Part shown: one piece after another, positions 46,840 through 57,538 of the stretch
How the letters are laid out: each line of letters starts with the position of its first letter
Position numbering within the stretch: position 1 is the stretch's first letter
Assembly (NCBI GenBank): GCA_038503065.1
Contig: JBCAMK010000004.1
Location: forward strand, 2,307,001-2,371,000
Source of the DNA: Paragyromitra xinjiangensis
Taxonomy: Eukaryota; Ascomycota; Pezizomycetes; Pezizales; Discinaceae
Direction: 5' to 3'
Length of the DNA: 64,000 bases
Program-made: the position numbers and the translations under genes
Notes under the pieces: model-generated
The model's input: only the letters and a program-made list of their open reading frames with translations
Told to the model about the DNA's origin: nothing
The model's database searches: none

Positions 46840-48777
46840 CCTCAAATAAAGCTAGTATATCCCTCAATTGAAACGATAGCCTCAAAAATAAACTTTTTAA
46901 CACCTTCCACTAGGACTCTGAACCTTATTTTACCCTTTCGCAGAATTTCTCAGGTTTCCCACCAGCTAGAGCCACAGACGAACAGTTATTCCCCTCTTTC
47001 ATAGGTGTACGGCAACCACGCTTTCCGATCCACGAAACGCCGTGTCCTAGGTCACCCTCCATATTACTTTGATCCGAATTCCTATTCGAAATCACGATCT
47101 TAGCCTACCAAAGCGTGAGCCGCCTAGTCATGCTTCTCGGCCCAAAAACCCCGATCTTAAAAGTAAGCCCATATACATGAAAAATGAGCTATGACCTCCT
47201 TATCATCAGAAGTGTTATAACTTGGGAGTCATAGGAAAATTCCGGCGGGAGATCATAGTAGAAAACAAACACGGAAATTTTCGGGTGCGGGGTTCACATC
47301 AAGGGATCTTCACTTACTAGTCCTAATACTTCTGATGGTGGTCTTCTGATTTGTGTGCACCCACCAATACGAGTCTTCCTTTCTTCTATTTGCTTAAACC
47401 CCACATCCTCTTCCGATCCATCTCGTTCGACAATCGGTGTAACCGTGCAGAAGCTGGGAGTGATGACGTTGAAGATGGGATTCGTGAAACAGGTGATGCA
47501 TATTCTCATGAGGTCCGTGCGTAACGAGAACACCGACAATGATGGTGCATAACTAACCGAGAAGTATATTTGATACGTTAATACAGTATATCAGAGATCT
47601 TATACCCGATTTAGAGTTGAAGCACACAAGTCTCCGGCATCCAAGCTAATCAAAACAAAATTTTCATCCTCGCATGATAGCCAATGGCATAGATTTTTCA
47701 AAGCCGGTCATGACCCAGAAATCCCCAGGATCGCCCTCACTTTCATACTTGACAATGCTATACTTTTCCTGCATCTGCGATCCGACGCCATGTATGGTCA
47801 GTATTTCTCACGAATTATCACTCGCTGACCCTCCCACCCTATCAAAACACAATCCTATTTTAACGAACTTAATTAAGGGCTATATCCCACTACTGTTAAC
47901 TTACAAATACCACTACCCACCACGTATATCCCAACGCGGGAACAAAAACCCCCCACGAAACGATCAGCCCCAGACGAGTGAGTCTCGATGATTTTGTTTC
48001 AGACCAACGCCCGTTTTACAAGCCCTTCTAGCATGTGTGTCCAGGGTCCTAAGGGAAGATGAGGTGCGAAAAAAAAAAGCACAGGAACACATGTCCAAAA
48101 TGTCCTCGCGTCTCACGCTTAAAATCCGCCCGATGCGTGTGTCTAGAAGGAGTGGAAAGACATTCTGCACGAAAAAACAAAACAACCACTAAGAGCACAC
48201 CCCACCTTTACCCCTTCCCCTCCTCGACACACATAAACATTGCCACTTGATGGCTGCTTTTAAACAATCGTTTAGAGAGGTGGTCGAAACGTGCTCTGTG
48301 ACAGGTCTAATAAACCCCTTTGCTTTTTCTCCATGTGTCGTTTCTATATTTTCTTTTTCCGCTTAATCGTTTTGGACGAAGAGAAACCCGTGCCGGGTAA
48401 TGGCATAGAACGAGCAGGAATTGCAAAATGGGCGTCGAAAGGGCATTATGACGAGGTAGTTTTTCTTCGTTTTCTTCTTACTTTTTTTCGTTTCTTTACG
48501 AGCGCCCATTATATGCGCTTGCCACGAGGTAGGTATCAAAAACCGGTATTGGTTTGAACTCAGACATGTGTCAATGCCATCTCCCATAAACCAACATGCA
48601 TGATGAGGGTTCAAAGGGGGAAAACGAAAATCCCAGCTGCAACGGATAACCAATTAAGTGAGACGTCTAGAACAAAAAAAGCAAACTTGCTTCACCAGAG
48701 CGCCACTTCTAATTGCTTCTTTATATATGCATCATCTACTGAAAGAGAAGATATTCTCCCCCATCACAAAGTATAGT
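46840..48777. other. Intergenic region with unexplained coding-like pieces
   Basis: Minus-strand segments at about 47294-47560 and 47674-47790 read as ordinary protein over 35-80 codons. The second follows an acceptor-like CGCAG with a CTGAC branch-like sequence. I could not join them into one gene or assign a family. They may be exons of an unknown gene or relics. Nothing else was recognised in the rest. Confidence 0.3.
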
Positions 48778-50465
48778 TCACGAGCCATTGACGAGTCCGC
48801 ACATATCATCAACTTCTTTGACGGTGGTGGTCAGGTTCTCGTATCCATTTTCCGTGATCAGAATGTTATCTGTAACAATGAGGCAGTTTGTGAGCCTCAA
48901 TCGTTGAATATCAGAAAAAAGCAAAGAAATAGTAAAACAAACCTTCAATACGGACACCGCCAACATCCCAATATTTCTCTAGTACGCCTTCATCAATATA
49001 CTTCGAGTGATTCGGATCATCAAGATACGGCTTAATAATGAACTCGCAAAAATAAATCTACCCAATTGAAAGTAAAGAAAAGTTAGTACTTTCTGTTTTC
49101 ATCGTGCTTCTTACCGATATTCCCCTTAATCAAGGCAGGGTGCCACAGCTTACCCCAGGTTCAACTGTAATAACCTCTCCAACCCTCAACACCCCCCTCT
49201 TTCTCAAGTACTTGAACATGGGATCTTTATCCTCATAATTTGGATTCCCTCCTGTATCATGTGTATCCATCCCCAAAAGGTGTCCCAGCCCATGCGGCAA
49301 AAACGCGCAACTCGTCCTCGCACTCATGATCTCCTCCAAACTTCCCGTTTTCAGAATCCCCAACTTAAGCAACCCCTCAACTGCAACCCTATGCGCAAGC
49401 GTATGGATGTGATCCCAGCTCGCACCCGCCTTCGATTCCGCCATAGTCGCCTTCTGCATCTCTAAAACCAGATCATATATCTCACGAGACTCCTTACTAA
49501 AAGTGCCGGAGATGGGGAACGTGCGGGTTACGTCAGAAGCGTAATTCTTGTACTCCGCACCTGCATCAAGCAGTAGGTTGAGTTTTCCCCCTAACGGCTG
49601 GTTATTGTGGACATAGTGAAGGGTTGCCGCCGCACGGCCAGACCCATAGATGCCATGATATGCCTGTTTCGGTGCACCATTCGCAATGCACCTCTCGGCA
49701 AACACACCCTCCAGCTCCCTTTCATTCCCGGCACTCTTCACCGTCGCCATCGCTTTATGGTGTGCAAGGGCTGTGATCAAGTTCGCCTTCTTGATCAGGG
49801 CTACTTCGTACTCGTCTTTAATGGCGCGACAGTCCTCGATTGCCTTTTTAAGGATTTTAGTGTGGAGGCTGCCTTGCACGACCTGCGGGATATCAACAGA
49901 GAGTTGGTTCGCGATCGCGAAGATGGGTTCAGAGGGAGAGGATTTCGCCGCAAAGGCGGAGAGATCCGCATGCAGGTGAGGTGTGGAGAGCCGAACACTG
50001 TCGACGTTGTATTTCGCCTGTGCTTCCGGGACGGAGAGGGGGAGTCCAGACCAGAGCACATCGGCGGGGTTGATCGGTGGGATGTAGAGCGTTAGGGTGT
50101 TTGTGGAAATGGAGTAGGTTAGATATGAGTCTGGGAGGTCGCAGCCGGAGAGGTAGTAGAAGTAGCGACGTTGGCGAAATGGGGCTGTCGTGGAAGTAGG
50201 AGCAAGGATTTAGCCATCGTGGTTTCTTCTAGTGAATACTGATCAAGGGAATATATCGAGGGCAGCAGTTCCCGTGAAGGAGGGGAAAGAGCCCACCTTC
50301 CGAATCGTTATCCTCCAACAACGCAGACTTTGTGGACTCGAGGTAGATTAGACCATCAGTGATCTCTGGATGAGCATCACGGACGTATTTCGCGACGTTC
50401 TCGGCATGTCTCTTTGCTGGATATTTCCCAGCAAGGATCTTATCGACAGCGGGATCAGATGCCAT
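48778..50465 (-). CDS. Xaa-Pro aminopeptidase PEPP (peptidase family M24B)
   Basis: The enzyme removes N-terminal residues next to proline. Four exons fit: 50297-50465, 49154-50184, 48943-49057 and 48778-48869 (468 residues, the usual size of fungal PEPP). The N-terminal domain includes [19 protein letters not shown]. The pita-bread fold carries all five dimetal ligands: D263 (LLLDAGAEY), D274 (SDVTRTFP), H358 ([10 protein letters not shown]), E398 (TVEPG) and E438 (GGVRIEDN). Introns have GTGGGC, GTAAGC and GTTTGT donors, with an ACTAAC branch in the second. The ATG at 50465 ([11 protein letters not shown]) matches the usual start, but the frame remains open to an ATG at 50687. The extra 74 residues would be rich in Arg and Ser. 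Confidence 0.94.
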
Positions 50466-50981
50466 GATGGATCTCGTCAACTCAGAGACTTGATTACAGA
50501 CAGAGGTACAGAACCGACGATGGCGGTTGGAGATGAAAGAGTTGTCTTGCAGATGGAGATGCGATTTAGCTCGAGATGACTGCGGGGAAGACCGCCGAGA
50601 CCAGAGACTGAGACCGAGAGCTTTGGTGGGGTATCTCCTCGTGGCGGTTTGCATCATGCGGAATACCGCCGATATCCGCACATCCATGTAGAATAAGTAC
50701 CGGAGGAAGAACGGTACCTACGAGAGAGCGCTATCCCCTATTTGTATAGATGGCTCTACCGAGTCTAGACAGTACAAATCCGGTACTGTCATTTCCAAAT
50801 ATTTGATTTTCCATTAATTAGGCACATATAACTCGCAGCCATGCATCACGTGCTCAGCCTCCGTTCCCTACCAAACCCTCAAAGAAACTGGTATAAAAAA
50901 TCATTGTTACACCCCAAAGTGATACACAAGAAATAGTAAAATAAATGTATCCCCCAAAGCTGCCCCATTACCACAAAAAAA

Positions 50982-51921
50982 TCAATCCTTCCATCTATTC
51001 AAAAACCTCTGCATCGCATCATCCGACGGCTGCGGCGCCGGCGAAGCCTACCAAACCCCAAATCAGCAACCCACCCCACAAAACCAAACAAAAAAAAAAA
51101 ACATACCGTATTAATCCTACTATCCACCGTATAATCCCACGGCACCGTAATCGTAGTATCCCTATCCGGCCTCCCCCCAGCCTTCGTATACACCGTATAC
51201 GCGCTCGTCGGGTACTGTCTCCTCGGCGTAGCCACCGTAATGCTCCTTCCAGGCTGCCTCTGCATCGGCGCATACATCGTCGGGCCCGTTTGCATCGTAT
51301 ACGGCACCTTAATCAAACTAGAAACCAACGCTCCCGCATCACCCGTTGTAACAACAACCTTATTTACCGACTCTGGAGGATCCTCATCCCCAACCTTCTG
51401 CGCGGCTATCTGATCCGCTGTAAACTCCCCCGTCATACCCTTCATCGAGAACCGAGGCGAGTAGTTCACCGTGGACCCGCCAACCCCGGCAATCGTCTCC
51501 ATCTTTATGAAGCTGTGCGGCATTAGCTACTCTAACCCAACAACGGGAGTGGGAGCCTCACTAAACACCCTTCACATCCCCTCCATATGCCGGATTAATG
51601 ACCGTCTTGGCCGACGTCATTCCTGACGCGAATATAGACCCTACGGTACCGATCGTATGGTCGCAGTACTATTCTACGATCAGTTGTTTTTTTCATCTCT
51701 CCTTGTTGGGTGCAGAGTCCTACGGGTGAGGTATTGCTCCCAACACAAAGCCACATCGTGAAGCTTGCAAAACCACTCAAGCTCGGACCAGCCCCGGAGT
51801 CTTTCCATGAGATGGTGATGGTCTCGCCTGCTGTGTATATTGTGCTTCGCGTAGGTGTCGTGAATTCAATATCCGCGAACGCTAGGGGTAGCACCCCTAG
51901 TAATGCGAGAGGGAAGCGCAT
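50982..51921 (-). CDS. Secreted Kre9/Knh1-type domain protein
   Basis: The protein begins with a signal peptide (MRFPLALLGVLPLAFA). An Ig-like Kre9/Knh1 N-terminal domain follows: IEFTTPTRSTIYTAGETITI, SWKDSG, GSIFASGMTSAKT and NYSPRFSMKGMTGEF. Such domains occur in fungal wall and beta-1,6-glucan-related secreted proteins. The exons that fit are 51724-51921, about 51576-51668, 51107-51526 and 50982-51047 (about 258 residues). The 55-base first intron is needed to reach the frame carrying IFASGMTSAKT. The donor of the second intron is uncertain by a few codons. The last intron gives the end QRFLNRWKD. There is no hydrophobic tail, so no GPI anchor is predicted. Function is inferred from the domain. 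Confidence 0.7.
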
Positions 51922-52593
51922 ATCTGTAGATAAAGAAAATGCAGGAACAAATGAGGCTCAATTACTAGGTGGGGGGTGGGGGTGGGATTGGGGGCCGCGG
52001 AGAGCTCTGTTTGGTTAGAGCTTCGAGGTGTAAGATGGTTGTTGCCAAGAGACTAGAAAGGGGCAGCTAAGGTGGTTCCCTCGCAGGATCATCGAGGGAA
52101 AATTCCAGAAGGGTAAATTAGATGGAACAACTCATCGGTCGGTCCAGGTGGAAATGAGATGCATTCAGTACCGGTACTTTGGGGATTTTATCTATCTTTA
52201 GGATTTGAGTTACTTTTCTCCTCCTATCTCCGTGTTTGGGTTGGGTTTCCTTGTTTCTTCGGGATGTGGTTGGGTTTGCTAGTGGCATGGTGTATCACTC
52301 GGGGAAACACTCCTATCACGTCAGTCAGTCGGGTACATGTCCGTGAGCTCATAGTGGAGATTTTATAAATACATGTAGCTACGAAGAACAAAATAACCAG
52401 TCTAGTTTTGAAGATCAATTGTAAGAACCGGACCAAACACCCGCTCTCTGATGATGTGCTCTGACGAAAGTAAATAACTTCAATCCTACTCCCAATCAAC
52501 TCTTTATAGTAGCTACATGTGATTATTATACAACAGTCTATCGCAGAATCCAAAATACCACTCAACGCTATCTAACGCCGAAGAAAATCTACT
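51922..52593. other. Intergenic region
   Basis: This is the promoter side of the Kre9-like gene and the 3' flank of the hydroxylase-family gene. It contains a G-rich run (about 51969-52000). No gene is seen. Confidence 0.5.
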
Positions 52594-53388
52594 CTATTTC
52601 CCACCTAGCCCATTACCCGCCCCTACCCTCTTTCGTCTCCGCTTCCTACCCTCCCCAACACCCCCGTCTGTCCCATGGATCCAGTCCAGCACCCAGAAAG
52701 TCCCGAAATTAACTACCACCCTTTCATGATGCCAGTCATGTCTCCTCGCCAGGTTCTCCATCCCCCATAGTGCATAACCCGAGTGCACGGAGCAGCTTTC
52801 CAGCGCAACCATGGCAGAGAACACCCAAAAGGAAATAATATGACAATCCTGCTGCAACACCAACCGCGGTAGATGCAGAGGGAGAAAGTTGGATAGGATG
52901 AACTCTGTCGGGTGTGCATATTGAGCCGAGAGCGCAATTGGCGCTGTAAATGTATGGTGTGTTCGGTGGACTCGTGCGTAGAGTTTCTTGGAATGTAGTA
53001 AGCGATGCGAATAGAAGAATACAAGTTCGCAAGAAATTGTGGAGACGATGATGTCCTTGATGAACTTATTGGGTGTGGGGAGAAACGGCGAGATTGGATG
53101 TCCTGGTAGGAAGATGCAGAGTGCTGCCTGGAAAGCTAGGCCGATGAGCTGGTTCCTCAGAACTACGAATGTGCAATGCCATGTCTCAGACGATGTTGGT
53201 GGGGACTGAGATGGCTGGATCTTGTGCGTGGTGGAGAATCTGGGGAATACACGGTCTAGCGAGAGATAGAGTAAGCTTGGAAGCCAAAAGTAGACCAATT
53301 GTACGAAGACAGTCCCCGCAAGTTCAAGAAACAAAGGGTCACTGAAACAGACTATTTCTGACCATTGAGCTGATATCATTGAAGCCAT
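52594..53388 (-). CDS. Fatty acid hydroxylase superfamily membrane protein (sterol desaturase-like)
   Basis: This single-exon gene of 264 residues encodes a membrane di-iron enzyme. Histidine boxes are HRLLH (about 128-132), HRTHH (about 141-145) and HDWHH (about 217-221). An additional histidine lies in QYAHPTEF and another in HSGYALWG. This is the HX3H, HX2HH, HX2HH layout of the ERG3/ERG25/fatty acid hydroxylase superfamily. Hydrophobic segments lie near residues 20-45, 80-95, 112-127 and 182-200. The end is a basic, glycine-rich tail. It is shorter than typical Erg3, and the substrate (sterol, sphingoid base or wax) cannot be told. The ATG at 53388 is the first in frame. Confidence 0.88.
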   Translation of the reverse strand: MASMISAQWSEIVCFSDPLFLELAGTVFVQLVYFWLPSLLYLSLDRVFPRFSTTHKIQPSQSPPTSSETWHCTFVVLRNQLIGLAFQAALCIFLPGHPISPFLPTPNKFIKDIIVSTISCELVFFYSHRLLHSKKLYARVHRTHHTFTAPIALSAQYAHPTEFILSNFLPLHLPRLVLQQDCHIISFWVFSAMVALESCSVHSGYALWGMENLARRHDWHHERVVVNFGTFWVLDWIHGTDGGVGEGRKRRRKRVGAGNGLGGK

Positions 53389-56324
53389 CAACCGGGAAAG
53401 ATCGTGAGAAGATAAAACGACGGCGTTTATCCATCATCCTTTGCTTTTGTATTTTTGCATGTAGTAATGACGGCAGCAATACCACATCAAATGCCCACTG
53501 CAGCCTTGGACAATTCACTTGGACCAAAATCGTTGACGTCACAAATATCCAATCCTCTTGGAGTTTCTGGAATTCCTCGGCGCTGGGTTAGGGCTATCTT
53601 CCCATGTGGACCCCACAAAGCTTATCTGCCCTTGGCACCCCCAAATAAGGCACTCCCTTGAGCCTCACCTCAATCCCCACCGTCCATCCCGGGTACTCCT
53701 TCAATAACGAACATTCCATCCAAAACCCCTCGAAACAACTGCCGTTCTCGCTTCGTCCCTGACCAAACGGGGACACACGATTAGTATTGTGGCCCAGAAC
53801 AGGTCCAGGAGATACGGGTTTAGCGCCTATACGATACCATTGCAGGGGACATATCGATCGATCTTTCATCGAGCGATCGATACCATGCGAGCTGCTGGAA
53901 ACCTGTGTGAGAGAAAAAAAAAGTCAACAAAAAGAACTGCAACTTAATCCGAGAAGTGCGGAGGGTTGATCCGGCTGGTGGACGCCCACAGACGAGTCGA
54001 CCCAGATAGGAATAGAGAAGAAAAGGGCTGAGATTAGAAGATGGGAATTGGTTGGAGCTCTCACTCTTGCAGCACTCCCTCCAAGAATAACCTGGCTTCT
54101 TACCGGTCCGGGAAAAAGCCCTGCCACCTGGCCTGGCTGGTCGTAAACGACGTCAAAACTTTATCTCCACGTCTTGGAGTTGCCGTACCTACATGGAAGT
54201 CCTGGACAAGTTGGTCCGTGCGTTCTAGAATTCTGAGGCTCGACAGAAACGAGGAATCGGGCGATTCACGTGCCAATCACATGCGGTATTTGCGATACTT
54301 ATCGGACAGCAATCCAATCCGACTTCACGATAACCGCACGTTGTTTTCCGGACTGAACTTCACCCCTGGCAAAGGAGATGACTGTACCCTATGGCAGAGC
54401 CTCTGGCAATCAGTACATACATTACGCAGCAGCAGAGATAAGTACAGCAGTGTCTCTCTTTTGCCTTTTCCCGCACCACTCATCTCCTCGCGACATACCT
54501 CGAACCAACACTATACGTAATTCTCATTTACCCGTTCCTTTTGCCCTTTTGCCTTTTAATCCGGGGTAGGAAAGAAGCCCCCTCAATTTGTAAATTTGAA
54601 TCAAAGAAGATAGAGGGGCAACACGCATACAAAAAACCCAAAGTGCAGAAAACGAAAAACCGCAATTCTCCTTCCAATGAAACCAATTCCCCCTGCCCAT
54701 CACCCAGATCGCGCCCAAATCCCTAGATCTGACCAGATATGTATTCTGAGTACTTTCCGTCCATCATCGAAAAAGAAAACGAAGAATCTGGAAAAACACC
54801 CCTCCGGCCCCTCCTCTACCCCTCCTATACCCACAACAGCCAAATGTATCCCCTCCCACCACACCCTCTTGCAATAAAATGGAAAATAAGAAAACCCCTC
54901 CAGATAAAACAATATACCGTGTAAAACATCTGATGTCCCTCATCTCTCATCGCAGCTTCGGTACATACTGCAGCCTGCGGTGTAAGTACCACCAAAGTAC
55001 CCATGCCTGATACTCAAAGTACCAACCGCCCGCCCCCCAGTAGCCAATATACGGTCCCAAACAACCATGAACGTTGAACGTTAATTCGTTTCCAACTCCC
55101 GCAGCGTCATATCGAAAAATAATCGGAGTCCCATCACAGTTTGCGGTATATAAACAACCTTGGGAGGATCGCTTACCTACTCCTCTCCCAACGAGGAGAT
55201 AGAGAGGGGAGAGTGATTAGATCAGACACCACACCAAACACGAATTGAATTGAGTCCTTCCATTCGAGCGAAAACAGGATTTATCAAATAGCTCCACAGA
55301 GGAGGCAAAAAAATAAAAATAATAATACCGATTATCAGTATCTAAATTCCCCATAGTCGATGTGAATCCCCACCTCAACCCGTCATTATCACAAGCGCGT
55401 CACAAAAAAAAACGCTATTCCGTTCACATCAACCCCCCACATGAGTTCCCACACACACTCTCTTCCCCCTCTAAGCCCCGAGTAGAGAAGTCAGGAGATA
55501 AAAGTATAGACCCAAGTTCTTTTTTTAGTTTAGTTTTTTTTTCGTCGCCTCGCGAATTCCATTTTGGAGGAGTGGGACACAGACATATCGTCATGATCGA
55601 CGAGGAATAACGAAAATGGAACGGGCCGAGGGTATGGACCCAAGATGAAATTTCAAAAGAACCGAAGATCGAATGGAGGGGAGGAAAAGAAAAAAAAAGA
55701 AGGCAACGGTTTTGGATTTCTCTTTCGTCACTTAAAAAAAATAAATTATATCGTATTTTTCTCATTTTTTTTTCCCATAATCGAAGAATTAATAAGCGGT
55801 TAACATGACCAAAAGCAACAAAGCTGGGATATCTTTATGCACGTGTCGTTGAAAAAGAAGTAAAAAACGAAGAAAGCTGTTTCGCTTAAAAAATTTAAAA
55901 AAACTCCATCGCCCATTTGGAACGAAAAAAAAAACAAAGGAGAGACAACAGAAAGAAAAGAGGAAAAAAAACAAAAAAATTCAGATAACGACCACCGGCC
56001 CGCCACATCTCATGTCAACCGAGATTTTACCCAAAACAGTGAAAGCAAAACGAAAATACATTTCTTTTCCCCCTCCCAAAAATGCAAAGCAGCTTCAACC
56101 ACGATGGGAGTCGCCGGGTATATACCAATGAAAACAAGATTGCATGCCATAAATGAAAAAAAAGTAAAAAAATAGCTCCAGACCATGACATGCCCCGTAA
56201 TAACATCATAACCCCAATGAAACAAGAAAGAGAATTGAGAAAAAGGAGGCGAAAAGAAACAGGCGTACAACTACAATGCAGGTTGATGAAACAAAGGAAG
56301 CGTGGTTAACCGAGTCAATGTTGG
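53389..56324. other. Intergenic tract
   Basis: No supportable gene is seen. The central part (about 55300-56250) is rich in A-runs and resembles 3' flanking or untranslated sequence of the Pho80-like gene. Many ORFs here are low-complexity K/F-rich shadows. Confidence 0.4.
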
Positions 56325-57538
56325 CTATACATCTAGCATGACTGGTTTTGGAGCCGCCTCTTTGTCTTTAGGGCAAGGTAGCACCAGCGCTGAAGTTCCC
56401 ATGATGACTTGTCGGTTGACTGTTTCCCTCAGGCTCGCCACCTGTCTCTCCATCGCAGCCTTATCAACCTTCAGATCGAAGTTCATCAAGAAACAGAAGC
56501 CTATTCGCAGAAATAGATTAGAAATTGTTCGAGTCATTTCGGGCAAGGCTCCCAATTAAGGTGGCAGGTGACAGGTGACACTTACTGACTTCGAGCCTGC
56601 TCAACTCGTATTCGCTCAATCCCCCAACCTTTGCAAATCGCTTATGCGGGTAGCTTAGATCTTCAAGTCCTTTGCTCGCTACTCGCAGGGCTGCGAGAAG
56701 CAGTCGGTGAACATTGAGGCGAGTTATAGGGATGACGCGTTCGGTTACTGCGAGGCGGTGGAGGTATACGGAAGCGGCAAGATAGACGGCTGTGGATAAT
56801 GGGCAGAATCGATGTATTCTAAGAAGCACATTAGTATTTGAATTGTAAAGTGCTGGTCGAGCTGAATGAAACAATTCGGGTCCAAAAATGCCCCTATTTT
56901 TCCTCTCTCGACCAATCACAAGAAAGAAATAGAAACACAAACCTGAACAAGTAATCCTCAATCGGTATCTCAGGGGCAGCCTTGCTCCAAAACTTCCGTG
57001 TTATTGATGCATTCTGGTAAATTCCTTTTGCCCCAGCTCCGATGATCTTGATCTCCCCTCCATTGCTCAAAAAATCGTCGTCGCTCTCGTCACCAAAATC
57101 TTGTTTGTGTTTAATGAGAACACCGTCCAAATCCTCCGTCATGGGCTTACCGAAGCAAAATCCCGTTGACGGATCCCTATCCACCGCTGTGGGGTGAAGC
57201 TCCTCTTCCATTTCTGGTGTTGGAGGATCGCTGGGGGGTGGAGTAGGGGGGACATCTCCAGTCATAGACACCAACAACTCGATGCTCCTTGAAAGCAGCG
57301 TTAAAGCTGTTGTCGCTGGGAGGTGAAAGATGTCTTTGTCGTCTGCTCGCATTCCTAGTGGTTTTGGCGAAGAACCTCGGAAAGCGCTAGAAGTGTGGGC
57401 TGCAGCAGCACCTTCTGGATCGACGTCGGGGTGCGGTGGAGGAGGAGCACCTTCTTGGGGGATCTTTTCGTGATCGAAAATAACGTGCGGGTGCTCTGGG
57501 GTATACGGCGGTGGTGGGGAAGCGAAAGGTGAACTCAT
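56325..57538 (-). CDS. Pho80-like cyclin (PCL family)
   Basis: Pho80-type cyclins bind a Pho85-type kinase and control phosphate response, glycogen and cell cycle. Three exons fit: 56943-57538, 56586-56818 and 56325-56500 (334 residues). The N-terminal part is proline-rich and disordered (PPPPYTPEHPHV; PPTPPPSDPPTP). The cyclin box spans residues about 180-310: APEIPIEDYLFRIHRFCPLS, TAVYLAASVYLHRLAV, LNVHRLLLAALRVASKGLED, KRFAKVGGLSEYELSRLEVS and FCFLMNFDLKV. This is the classical PHO80/PREG signature. Both introns keep phase, and the second has a TTTCTGCGAATAG acceptor. The ATG at 57538 is the first in frame after an open GTG-led extension of 42 codons, so an upstream exon is possible. Confidence 0.88.

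Noticed and set aside
51019..51523. Arginine-rich C-terminus of the Kre9-like ORF
   Set aside because: It results from reading through the last intron (GTATGT donor at 51106). Splicing gives a different end, ASPAPQPSDDAMQRF.
50945..51526. 193-codon Arg/His/Ile-rich plus-strand ORF
   Set aside because: It is the antisense shadow of the Kre9-like gene, with repetitive low-complexity composition.
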